Source: Methanolobus psychrophilus R15
GTDB lineage: Archaea; Halobacteriota; Methanosarcinia; Methanosarcinales; Methanosarcinaceae
NCBI GenBank assembly: GCA_000306725.1
Contig: CP003083.1
Span: forward strand, 2,840,042 to 2,904,041
DNA: 64,000 nt
Direction of reading: 5' to 3'
The notes beneath the pieces are model-generated. The model was not told the DNA's origin. It saw nothing but the letters and a program-made list of their open reading frames with translations, and did no database searches. Both the position numbers and the translations under genes were made by a program. The stretch's first letter is position 1; each line of letters opens with the position of its first letter. Below, piece by piece: positions 37,740-46,810 of this stretch.

Positions 37740-38614
37740 CCCAACTTTGACAGTCAAAAGTAATAATAGTGTTCTTAGTCTTGATGTATTCGACAAAAAA
37801 TGCAACAAAAACTAAGAACATATGACATTATTCCTAACGAGAATATATGCTTTCCTGTCGGAACTATTGTGGCAGTAAACCAACTTTATGATATCCTTGA
37901 CTTTCCTACTGTTTTCGGTAAACACAAAAAGAATGGTATTGATATCAACAACCTGCTGAAGGCTCTTGTAAGCTACAAGCTTACAGATAATTTCAGCATA
38001 AGTAAAGCTCATGACTGGATAAACCGTGATGAGGTACTTGATATCTTCGATCTCGAAGATTTCAGTGAAAGGACACTTTACAGGGTTCTTGAAATCCTGG
38101 GAAATAATCGTGAAACGATTATTTCCGACATTCAGGATAGACTGTTTGACAGGTATGACTTCGAACATACCAACATCAATATGGATTGGACGAGTATCGT
38201 TCTGTATGGGGATAAATCTCCTCTCGGAAAGTATGGATATAGCAGAGATTACAGGCCTGACAAAAAACAGATAACTTTGGGTATAACTGAACTTGCAGAT
38301 CCCATAAACGTGTCTATAGGCATCACCGTAGAACAGGGAAATATGCATGATCAGAAACACTTCAGGAAAACGTATCAACAAGTAAACAAAAGGATCAAGC
38401 AAGGATCACTTGTTGTTTTCGATAAAGGAGCTCACAGCATAGAGAACACTGCCATGATAAGGGCAGATGATATGCAGTATCTGACTGCAAGGAAGCTCAA
38501 TAAGAGTGACGATAAGATAATAGCTAATTTCGGGGACTATTCTCTTGAAACCATTGACTCTGATGATGGCATGTATGGAATGAAGATAGTAAAACCAAGT
38601 AGTGTTAACTATTT

Positions 38615-39355
38615 GGCATTGTTAATTAAGTATAGTTAGTTCATTATTTCTATACTTCATCAAAAGAAGAACAGAGTATTTTAGCATTTCAAGACTCTTA
38701 GTATAACATTTTGTTTTTCTTCGTAATCTTGCCAGAAAGTGCCTGAATATGCTGTTATATCCTTCCACTGTATAGGTTTCTGCTTTTGATCGTGTATGAA
38801 CCTCATCTGGAAGAAACTCTGCATATGCTTTCCAGTTATCGGTCATCACTTTCCCTATCTCTTTCTTCTCTAGTTTCTCCCAGAGCTTTTGTCCTGTTTT
38901 GGTTCCCCTGCTACCAAAAGAGCAGTTGATGAATTTTTTCCCAGCTCTATCAACAGCAATCCAGATCCAACAATATTTTTTTTGTTTCCAATATAAGTAT
39001 GCATTTCGTCTAATTCAACGATCTCTATCTCGTTTTCGCTTTTTAGATCCTCTAATTCCTGTCCGAATGTCTTTATCCAATTTTGAACCGAAACATGACT
39101 TACTCCTAAAAAACGTCCTATTGAACGAAATCCCAATCCTTCAAGGTATAGCTGTAAAGCTTGTCTTTTAACGGAGGGAGGAGAGGCAGTAGACTTAAGT
39201 TCTACTGTATAATTGTATCTACATTCATGGCATTGATAGCGTTGGAGTCCATTGATTTTACCGTTCTTTTTGTTATTAAAGCTATTGCACTTGGGACAAT
39301 TCACGCTTTATGTGTAGGCTATCATAATATATAACTATATATACTTACCAATGCC
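38615..39355 (-). mobile_element. IS1-family element
   Basis: 741 bp with inverted ends ggcattgttaatt / ggcattggtaagt and an 8-bp target duplication aactattt (38607-38614, 39356-39363), typical of IS1. It lies inside the IS1634-type transposase. It encodes an InsA-like and an InsB-like frame on the minus strand. Confidence 0.92.
38622..39304 (-). CDS. IS1-family transposase (InsA-InsB) joined across an A8 run
   Basis: The first frame (39304 down to 38870) gives a zinc-finger/HTH: 'MNCPKCNSFNNKKNG', 'RYQCHECRYNY', 'SIGRFLGVSHVSVQNWI' and 'IVELDEMHTYIG' with the first Asp. After AAAAAAAA (plus positions 38976-38983) the real sequence continues in the -1 frame: 'YCWIWIAVDRAGKKFINCSF', 'KVMTDNWKAYAEFLPDE' and 'VEGYNSIFRHFLARLRRKTK' to the stop at 38622. 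A -1 shift on the A8 run, as IS1 elements are known to use on A-rich slippery sites, or a lost A would join them. I cannot tell which. Confidence 0.75.
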
Positions 39356-40192
39356 AACTATTTTTATTTTTCTGAAAAACTCCAGATAGAGCAACTTGAA
39401 TCAAGAACAAGGAAAATAATGAGGCAGATAGAGGAAGCAAAAGAGATACAGGAATCTATTGATAAGAATAAGAAGCTGCCTAAAAAGTTCAGGATCAATA
39501 ATGCCCTTGTTGATGTTGTTTATTCATTGCAGACAAAGCTGGTGAATCTTGATGAAGAAGAAGCTATCAAACTTCTCGAAGAACATCTGATCACAGGCAG
39601 AGAGGGATTTTTCTGCCTGAGATCAAGCAAGAATTTGACACTGAAACAAGCTCTTCAAACATACAGGAAAAAGGACTCAATAGAAAAGATCATCCATTCC
39701 CTGAAGAATGAGATTGAGATCAAACCGCTAAGAGTGTGGTCGGATGCTAGTGTTTATGGAGCTATTATTATCGGGTTCATTGCACAATTGTTCATATCGC
39801 TGTTGCGATATGAGTTCAATGAACTCAAACATAAGTCCACAAAATTCATTAAAAATAGCTTATTGAATTTGACAGTTACCGTCGATTTCATGAAAGAAGG
39901 GTCGAAAAAGTACATTTATGCCAACTTTGATGCTATAAATAACTGATCTTAAGGCAAAAAAGGGCAAAATCGTAGAATTTTGCATGAAATTGTTTAAACT
40001 GTCAAATAGGTTTTCCTGACAAAAAAAAGAAAATTCTAGGTCCGAAGAGAAGACATTCTCTTCATCAAGGAGTGAAAACTGTCAAACTTGGGTTAATTCT
40101 TATGGCATTTTCAACCTGTTTTAAATACTCATGCTTTCAGTAAGTCTTTTTTGTATCTCCAGTAGTCACTTTCACTTAACTCGGCTTATTTA

Positions 40193-41289
40193 TAGTCCCT
40201 AACTCAACAAATCACACTTTTTATTTGTGCATTAAATGTTTCTATCCATTTTTTTGCAAACGATAATGAGCTCTCTACCCTCATAAATTCCATTTTGATA
40301 ATATCCCTCAAATGTTCTTTTGATCTGACAAATTTGACTGACACTTCTCTTTTGATTGTTTTCCAGACAAATTCTACTGGATTTAGATCAGGTGAATAAG
40401 GTGGTAGGAACACAAGTGTTATTTTTAAATCTCTCGCTTTACTTATCGTTTTCTTTGCATGATGCGATCTTGCATTATCGAGAACAAGAATTATTCTTTT
40501 CCCTGGGTTTTGCTCTACAATTTTTTCCAGGAATTCACACACATCTTCTGTTTTTGAGCTTTTCATAAAATCAATGATACTGTTCCCGTTGATCGAATAA
40601 AACGCAAATGCATTTGCTTTAACGTAATCCGTATTTTTTATTATCAACGGTTTTTTAAATGACCATAATCTTTGCGTGTTTGCTTTTGTTTGTGGTGAAG
40701 ATTCATCCAGAAAACCTATGATATACTGCTCATCTTGACCAATATGTTTTGGAATTGCTTCGGTTAGTTTTTTTTAAGATCTCTTCAGCGTTTTTAGGTC
40801 TTCTGTAGTCAAGGGGATATGGCTTTGAGTGATACATGTTAAAACTGTGAAGTATAACTCCTACTTGTTTCTCTGAATATTCTACGCCATATTTTTCCTT
40901 TATTAACTTCCAGACTTCTCTTGTAGTCCAGTAATCCTTATTTTCCAACAAAGCTCTTAATTCCTTTTTTTGTTCATCAGTAAGTTTGGATTTCCTACCT
41001 CCGCCAAAATTTGGCATTAAGGCGGTATAGCCGCCTTTATTCCAACTTTCTTGCCAGCAATATCCTGTTTTCTTAGTCACTCCTACTTTAGTAGCAGCTT
41101 CTTCTACAGAATCCCCTAAATATCTAAATTTAACAAAATAGAGCCTTTTCAACACTCTTGAATTGTTCTCGTGTGTGATCAAATCGTTAATCTCGTCGAG
41201 AATTACCTTTCGGTCAATCAGAATTTGTTCTTTCCCCGCCATAAGATAAGATAAACATTAATACGTGTAGTAAGTTGCGTTGAACACTA
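40193..41289 (-). mobile_element. IS630-family element, copy 2
   Basis: 1097 bp, almost identical to copy 1 (a few substitutions plus one extra T), flanked by TA. It sits 100 bp right of the IS1634-type copy and about 180 bp left of the tubulin-like operon, so three elements have landed within 3.6 kb. The near identity to copy 1 indicates recent transposition. Confidence 0.9.
40204..41242 (-). pseudogene. IS630-family transposase with a one-base insertion
   Basis: Identical in layout to the gene at 26731, but the T run at 40768-40775 has eight T where copy 1 has seven. The frame breaks after 'NAEEILKK' (about residue 155), before the catalytic core; 'IIKNTDYVKANAF...' continues in another frame to the stop at 40204. 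Confidence 0.9.
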
Positions 41290-41344
41290 TAATTGCATTC
41301 ATTCTTTATATCTTTTTTAATATTTTACACTAAAATCAGAATGG

Positions 41345-41352
41345 TTATATAG
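41345..41352 (+). promoter_or_regulatory. TATA-like element of the tubulin-like operon
   Basis: ttatatag lies between the IS630 end and the first gene. Transcription would begin near 41375, giving a leader of roughly 95 nt to the ATG at 41470. The operon thus seems to keep its own promoter despite the IS next to it. Confidence 0.4.
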
Positions 41353-41469
41353 TTAGATGGGGAAATAGTAGAAACTTGAATACTAATCTATAATCGAAAA
41401 TAAGCTGTATTAATGCCACGTCCGACAAAGCAAAACCAGCATTTGATAACTTCTATAAGGGCTGAAATT

Positions 41470-42201
41470 ATGAAAACAGGAAATGTATCATTTGTTAAAT
41501 CGATAATCTACTTATTTATTCTTCTAGCACTAATTCCAACAGTTTCGGCTATAGCTGTAGACATAGATGGCGATTTACCCGCTGAGGCAAAAGAAGGGGA
41601 TATTGTTGAATTCAACCTGACCATCTCAGGTATACCAAAAGCAGCCGGGTTAATTTCCTTTGAGACAGACCTGGGAGCTTATGGTAATTCTCCGCTTTAT
41701 TATTTCCCGGATCATAATGTTACAACCAATTCGAGTAGCTATGTTCTTGATCTGAATGATACCGATGGTACAGTGGTTATACAGGTAAACGGCAGAGTAC
41801 CTGTGATCAAGGAAGTTGTACAGGTAGACAAATTAACTCTTGTAAAGCTGGATTCAAAACGAACAGGTTATGCCTACTACCGCGTTAAGCTCATGGATGA
41901 TAAAAGGAATCCATTGAAAGACGGTGACACAAAAACATTTTCAATATCCGTCCCCGAAATCGAGTCTTTTCAAAGTAAGCTGGTTACGATCGAAGATCCA
42001 TTTTTCAGAACCTACCTCACAAGCATGTTCGATAAAGGTTTGGTTTATGAGTCCAATGAACTTGCCGATCATTTGAATTCAAGGGACGAAGGTTCTGTAG
42101 TTCCACTAATTTGGGCAGCAATAGGGTTGGTACTTGCATTAGTAGTAGGCGTTATAATTGGCATCAGGTTGAGCAATTCAGAGGAAGATGATGAACTATG
42201 A
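41470..42201 (+). CDS. Secreted/anchored membrane protein, first gene of the tubulin-like operon
   Basis: About 243 residues. An N-terminal signal segment ('FVKSIIYLFILLALIPTVSA'), an extracytoplasmic part of ~180 residues with beta character ('DLPAEAKEGDIVEFNLTISG', 'TDGTVVIQVNGRVPVIKEVV') and N-x-S/T sites, then a C-terminal TM 'PLIWAAIGLVLALVVGVIIG' and the acidic tail 'RLSNSEEDDEL' inside. ATG 41470 is preferred over 41413 because the signal segment starts there. Its stop overlaps the next start (ATGA). Family unknown. The acidic tail could contact the tubulin-like protein (inference). Confidence 0.7.
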   Translation: MKTGNVSFVKSIIYLFILLALIPTVSAIAVDIDGDLPAEAKEGDIVEFNLTISGIPKAAGLISFETDLGAYGNSPLYYFPDHNVTTNSSSYVLDLNDTDGTVVIQVNGRVPVIKEVVQVDKLTLVKLDSKRTGYAYYRVKLMDDKRNPLKDGDTKTFSISVPEIESFQSKLVTIEDPFFRTYLTSMFDKGLVYESNELADHLNSRDEGSVVPLIWAAIGLVLALVVGVIIGIRLSNSEEDDEL

Positions 42202-45200
42202 GTTTCCGAAAGATCCCGGCTCCATTGCAATTGCCTACAGACCTCACCATTGTTGGTGTGGGAGGCTGTGGGAAAAGGCTTGCAATGGAAATATGCAGCA
42301 ACGACTGGTTCTTAGAACATTATACTGTTGACGGAAGGCGTCTTAAAGTCTACACAATGGATGCAGATGCAAATGAAAAGATGGGAGATGAGGAACGTAA
42401 TGGTCAGCTTTCTGCAAAAATTGTTTCCAGCGTCGCCCAGGGAAGTATAGAGAGCAAGTTCTATTATTTGCCTTCCCTTGCGAACATAAGTCAGGTTTCG
42501 GATCTGGCAAGCATGGAAATTGCTGAAAAGGTCAGGAATAAAAGGTCGGAACCAAAGGTGACAAACTGGTGGTTGAACGACACTACCGAAGGCGGTGTAT
42601 CCTTTGAAGAACTGGCCAAAATAGATCCTTTTGTCATGGATGATTTTGGTGGTGGAGTCCATAGAAGGAGGGCTATCTCCAAAGCTATATTCTACAAAGT
42701 CATCACTGAAGGTGAAGCCAGTGGTTTTCCTACCTTCTCAAGCAGAGGCAGTGTAGCTATTGTTGTAGGACTTGGCGGAGGAACAGGGTCGGGCATGTTC
42801 ATCGATCTTGCAAGATATATCCGTTCTTTTAAAGGTGATTCTACTCAGCTATGTCTTTTTGTTGTGCTGCCGACCACAAAAGAAGGAGAAAAAGAACAGC
42901 TGAATGCTGCGATCGCTTTGACCGAGCTTGAATATCTTAATATGAACGAGAGGCTTTTCAATAACATTATAGTGACATCTCTGGGACCCACCGGATATAA
43001 GAAAGGTGAAGAAGCCCGGGAAGAGGTACATGAGTTCGACTCAATGTTCCCCAATGTATTTATTAACTTTTTCCATGTCGAAAGAGGAGACATCAATATA
43101 AGTGACGTGAAGGGTTCTTATTCTTCTTTTATCTTTGCGGATTCCCATGTGATAGAATATCCTATAGAAGACCTGAAGGGACTAAAGAACCAATACGAAG
43201 AGATCATTAATTCTCTTGAGATGATAACTCTTTCCAGGAAAGACCTCAACCAGCATGTTTCATCTTTCCTGGAGAACTATTCTTCTTTTAATGATATGCC
43301 CCCTACCAGGGAGAATTTCGAATACATTAAGAAGGAATACAAGAATGTTGAAAATGTTTTGAAACATGAGATTGGCAGATTGCTTAACTATAAGAGCGTG
43401 GATACGATCGAGTATTTCATTGCAAACCAGATCCCTCCTGAAATGCAGATCGACAAAATAAAGACCTTCGATGAGATGATCGACTATCTCTCCAAGGTTA
43501 AAGCAGGATCACTAAATGTAAAGGAAAGTGAGCTGATCGATGAGAACGATAAGAAATTGGCAAGACTGATCCCTGAAACCCTGCATGTCCTGGAAGATAC
43601 TGCCATTCTGTTCAAGAGAGTATCCGGGATCAATGAAGAGTCTGCAAGGTCAACGCTTATTGATATGCTTAAAGGGAACCAGAATATGGTTTCGACTATA
43701 AGCAATATGAACTCAAAGGCAAAGAAACTGAAAGATGAGATCCGCAATGCTGAGAACGATATCCTGACCCTGGAAGATGAACATAAGCAGACAGAGCTGC
43801 TCAGGAGCCAGATATTGAAGAAAGCAGAGCAAAAATGGTATGACAACGAGAAAGACATTGAACAGCATCTCGTGATAAACAGGAAGATCCAGTTCCTTGA
43901 TGAGAAAGAAAAGGACTTGAAATTAAAGCTGGATCAGTTCATTGCCCGGCTCAAAAGTGATGAGATCAAGGCGCGGGATAAAAGCACCTGGTTACGACTG
44001 GCAAATGTTCCCGCAATGCAGCAGGAAGTCAAAGACCTTTCAGATGAGATTGGCGCTAGCACTGATGGGCTGATAAGCTTAATTGAGTCAATAGCTCTGT
44101 ATTATTTCTATGATTCGGAAAGGACAAAACAGGAAAAGGGCGGTCTGGTAAGTTTAATAAAAGGGGATAAAAAGAAGAAGGTCCGGAAATATGAAGCACT
44201 GAAGAAGGAAAAAGAGGATTACATAAAATCAAATGTAAAACACTGGAATATCCAGATCAACAGTCCTTTTGAGTTTTACATCCCCGATGATTTTTTGAAC
44301 AAGGGTCTCGCTAAAAAATCAGGCATACTTAAGGATCAGATACTCGCATCTCTGGTATCCGATGTTGGCAGAGATTCAGTGGATCATGATAACCTGAATG
44401 CTATTTTTGATCTAAGCGATAAAAATGAGCTGAAGAACGCTTTAAAAGAGCATGTTCAAAAAATGTACCTCCAAAAGGATGGTTACTTCACCAGGTCCAA
44501 GACAATCTCTGATGAGATCCAAAGTCTTAAGGGTACTATCAGTGAGAAAAAATCCCTGTCCGATATGATGTCAAGTGCTGATGAACTTCATGAAAGGACC
44601 TTTGACTCCAGAAGGAATCTTAACCGACAATATGAGACATTCTACCAGTTCCTGTCTTCGATTAACGAAAAAGCAAAATCTCAGAACAAGACCGATAAGG
44701 GCTTGTATAAGACCAGAATAGGGGAGATCAATCCAAAGATCTTATCCCTTATAGGGGAAACGTCCGATCTCACCAACCTTGACAACGATGAGAATGGAAT
44801 AAAGGAACTCAATAACTTACTACACCAGGTTAAGTCAACTTATCCGTCGTTGCTTGAAAACTACAAGCTTGGAATCCATAATCAAATGATCCCTATAAGT
44901 GCTACTGAAAGGTGGAACTTTGGTAAGGTTGGCTTAGTGATAGGTTCAAGGTCCTCTTATATTTCCTCTTTAGTAGCGAACAGTACGATATCTTCGGATA
45001 TCAATGATATTTTGTCCCTTAAGAGCTCTCAGGATGCCCATGTGATAACCCATAACCATGCTAAACCATGGGAAATAACATTGACTTTCTTTGCAGCCAC
45101 AAGTTTCCTTGACAATATCTCCCCCCTGACCTCAGGCGGAGGATACTGGAAAATATATGAACGAAATTGTGATAATATCCTGCATCACGTTCTGAAACTG

Positions 45201-45344
45201 CAGAATGGCCAGTATATCGTCAGGAAAAAATTGCTAGATGTAAAATCAGCAGGCGAAATAGCTAACTCCGAAAGGATTTCCCAGAATGTTGTCCCTTTTA
45301 TTGAGAATCTCTATGAGATCAAAAAGCTCCGTGAGGCTCTTTAA
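42198..45344 (+). CDS. Tubulin/FtsZ-like protein with a long coiled-coil region
   Basis: 1048 residues. 'LTIVGVGGCGKRLAMEI' (residues 16-32) resembles the first loop of FtsZ. 'VVGLGGGTGSGMFIDLARYI' carries the tubulin signature GGGTGSG at 193-199, which contacts GTP phosphates. Residues to about 340 form the GTPase-like domain; a large charged region follows, with likely coiled coil at about 500-600 ('KLKDEIRNAENDILTLEDEH') and 770-830. Far longer than FtsZ, CetZ or TubZ. It resembles the broad 'tubulin-like' group (Pfam Tubulin_2) as I recall it. I did not find a clear T7 catalytic loop, so polymerisation-linked hydrolysis is uncertain. Confidence 0.8.
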   Translation: MSFRKIPAPLQLPTDLTIVGVGGCGKRLAMEICSNDWFLEHYTVDGRRLKVYTMDADANEKMGDEERNGQLSAKIVSSVAQGSIESKFYYLPSLANISQVSDLASMEIAEKVRNKRSEPKVTNWWLNDTTEGGVSFEELAKIDPFVMDDFGGGVHRRRAISKAIFYKVITEGEASGFPTFSSRGSVAIVVGLGGGTGSGMFIDLARYIRSFKGDSTQLCLFVVLPTTKEGEKEQLNAAIALTELEYLNMNERLFNNIIVTSLGPTGYKKGEEAREEVHEFDSMFPNVFINFFHVERGDINISDVKGSYSSFIFADSHVIEYPIEDLKGLKNQYEEIINSLEMITLSRKDLNQHVSSFLENYSSFNDMPPTRENFEYIKKEYKNVENVLKHEIGRLLNYKSVDTIEYFIANQIPPEMQIDKIKTFDEMIDYLSKVKAGSLNVKESELIDENDKKLARLIPETLHVLEDTAILFKRVSGINEESARSTLIDMLKGNQNMVSTISNMNSKAKKLKDEIRNAENDILTLEDEHKQTELLRSQILKKAEQKWYDNEKDIEQHLVINRKIQFLDEKEKDLKLKLDQFIARLKSDEIKARDKSTWLRLANVPAMQQEVKDLSDEIGASTDGLISLIESIALYYFYDSERTKQEKGGLVSLIKGDKKKKVRKYEALKKEKEDYIKSNVKHWNIQINSPFEFYIPDDFLNKGLAKKSGILKDQILASLVSDVGRDSVDHDNLNAIFDLSDKNELKNALKEHVQKMYLQKDGYFTRSKTISDEIQSLKGTISEKKSLSDMMSSADELHERTFDSRRNLNRQYETFYQFLSSINEKAKSQNKTDKGLYKTRIGEINPKILSLIGETSDLTNLDNDENGIKELNNLLHQVKSTYPSLLENYKLGIHNQMIPISATERWNFGKVGLVIGSRSSYISSLVANSTISSDINDILSLKSSQDAHVITHNHAKPWEITLTFFAATSFLDNISPLTSGGGYWKIYERNCDNILHHVLKLQNGQYIVRKKLLDVKSAGEIANSERISQNVVPFIENLYEIKKLREAL

Positions 45345-45358
45345 TTGGGGTGACAGTT

Positions 45359-46810
45359 ATGAGGATAAGGGGAAAACGAAGCTTATACAGCCCATTAATT
45401 TTTTTATTGTGCTGCTTCTTATCGGTCAGTTTTTTTGTTGTAACCGGCCAGTATATCGTTTCATCTATCACATGGTATCTGGCTGCAATATTAAGCTTCT
45501 TTCTGGCCCTGTTCCTCTCAAGCGGTCTTGGGATGCTGTTTGAAGAAAGGTCAAAGCTCGGTGGAATTCTGTTACTGACTGTTTTCTTACCGTATTTATA
45601 TGTATTCGGGTATCAGGGCAATGTTCTAAGACTTGATGGTATGGTTCCGGGTCTGCTGTTAGGAGTGGGTTTCATTTTGCACGCTTTTGTCAATAATCGA
45701 TTTGACATCGTTGCTGAAAAAACACGGTCCTTATTTAAGGTATTCTTTGTCGGAATGCTGCTTTACTTGTTCTACGTCTTTGTGAGACTGATCGATGCAG
45801 AAAGCGCAAGAGGGGCAGCCCGGTATACTCTGACAGGTTCAAATGATCTGTTCATGTTCATATTAAGTTTTTTCATTCTTTTGATCTTATTTGCGGTCCT
45901 GATGAGACATTTGCATGGGATCAAAGCTTCTGATGTCTTTGTATATGGTCCTTCAAAATCAGGGAAAACGTTGCTGTTGCTCGCATTATACAATCAGTTT
46001 GTCCATTATTATCATGGGCAAAGAAGCGAAACCATAATTTCCTCATCAGGGGATGAAGACTATTACAGGATTGAGAATATGCTGGCTGAGCTGAGAAAAG
46101 GCAAACAGCCAAAAAGCAATCAAAAAACGGATATGGCACTGTATACTCTCAAGGGCAAGAAATTCATAAAACCCATAGAGTTCTCTTTTGTTGACTATGG
46201 CGGGGAATTCACTGAAAATCTAAATCAGGAGGAATATCTCAAAGCTATCCTTGAGATGAGTAACCAGGTTCCCGGAATCAATAAAACCACATTAGATGAA
46301 AAGATCAGCAACCATGAGTTCATAAAAGAGCTGAAAGATAATCATTCTGATGAACTTGTGTATATATTGGACCAGCTGGTACTGGCACATGTCTACAAAA
46401 AGCTCCAGCGCGCCGGGAAAGTTATTTTTCTCGTTGATGGAGAACATATCCTTTCATATCATGAAGATGGTGCAAGTTATCTGACTAGATTATTTGGTCA
46501 GTATTCAAGGATAATGGAGCAGTTTGGAGACGGTAAATCCTATGCTATTGTGGTCACAAAAGCAGATAAAATAAAGAATATCTCTGATGTCATGGATAAT
46601 TCTAAAGAGGCAAACCTCATTGAAAAGGAGATATATAATATGCTGACCGAGATCGATACTTTCAAAGAGATACAGAACCGGGCATCCAAGGAACCTATAC
46701 ATTTCTATGCGGTCAGTGCAAATGCCCTTCGCAGTGTTGGCAACCAGGAAGAGACGATGAAAAACATTTACCCATGGAGAGTTGAGCAAATTGCAAAGTT
46801 TGGTTTCTGA
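45359..46810 (+). CDS. Six-TM membrane protein with a P-loop GTPase domain
   Basis: About 483 residues. Six hydrophobic segments in the first 185 residues ('PLIFLLCCFLSVSFFVV' to 'FMFILSFFILLILFAVL'). Then a cytoplasmic P-loop domain: 'VYGPSKSGKTLLLLALYNQF' (Walker A GPSKSGKT near 197), 'FVDYGGEF' (switch II-like), 'KVIFLVDGEHIL', 'IVVTKADKI' (G4-like TKAD) and 'YAVSANAL' (G5-like). This is a TRAFAC-type GTPase layout. ATG 45359 is chosen because ggggtga precedes it by 5 nt; it follows the tubulin-like gene by 14 nt. It could gate or anchor the tubulin-like protein at the membrane. Confidence 0.8.
   Translation: MRIRGKRSLYSPLIFLLCCFLSVSFFVVTGQYIVSSITWYLAAILSFFLALFLSSGLGMLFEERSKLGGILLLTVFLPYLYVFGYQGNVLRLDGMVPGLLLGVGFILHAFVNNRFDIVAEKTRSLFKVFFVGMLLYLFYVFVRLIDAESARGAARYTLTGSNDLFMFILSFFILLILFAVLMRHLHGIKASDVFVYGPSKSGKTLLLLALYNQFVHYYHGQRSETIISSSGDEDYYRIENMLAELRKGKQPKSNQKTDMALYTLKGKKFIKPIEFSFVDYGGEFTENLNQEEYLKAILEMSNQVPGINKTTLDEKISNHEFIKELKDNHSDELVYILDQLVLAHVYKKLQRAGKVIFLVDGEHILSYHEDGASYLTRLFGQYSRIMEQFGDGKSYAIVVTKADKIKNISDVMDNSKEANLIEKEIYNMLTEIDTFKEIQNRASKEPIHFYAVSANALRSVGNQEETMKNIYPWRVEQIAKFGF

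Larger units (their letters stand above)
37800..39946 (+). pseudogene. IS1634/IS4-superfamily transposase, interrupted
   Basis: The N-terminal part (37800-38614) matches the copy at 1267, through 'MKIVKPSSVNY'. The C-terminal part resumes at 39364 and runs through 'KYIYANFDAINN'. Between them is an IS1-family element. A one-base deletion near 39942 also changes the last ~10 residues. The enzyme is inactive. Confidence 0.9.
37740..40092 (+). mobile_element. IS1634-type element, copy 2, interrupted by an IS1-family element
   Basis: Same ends as copy 1 (cccaactttgacagt … actgtcaaacttggg) with its own 6-bp target duplication ttaatt (37734-37739, 40093-40098). Without the IS1-family insertion and its 8-bp duplication the length is 1604 bp. 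It is about 90% similar to copy 1 by eye, so the two are not a recent pair. Confidence 0.92.
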
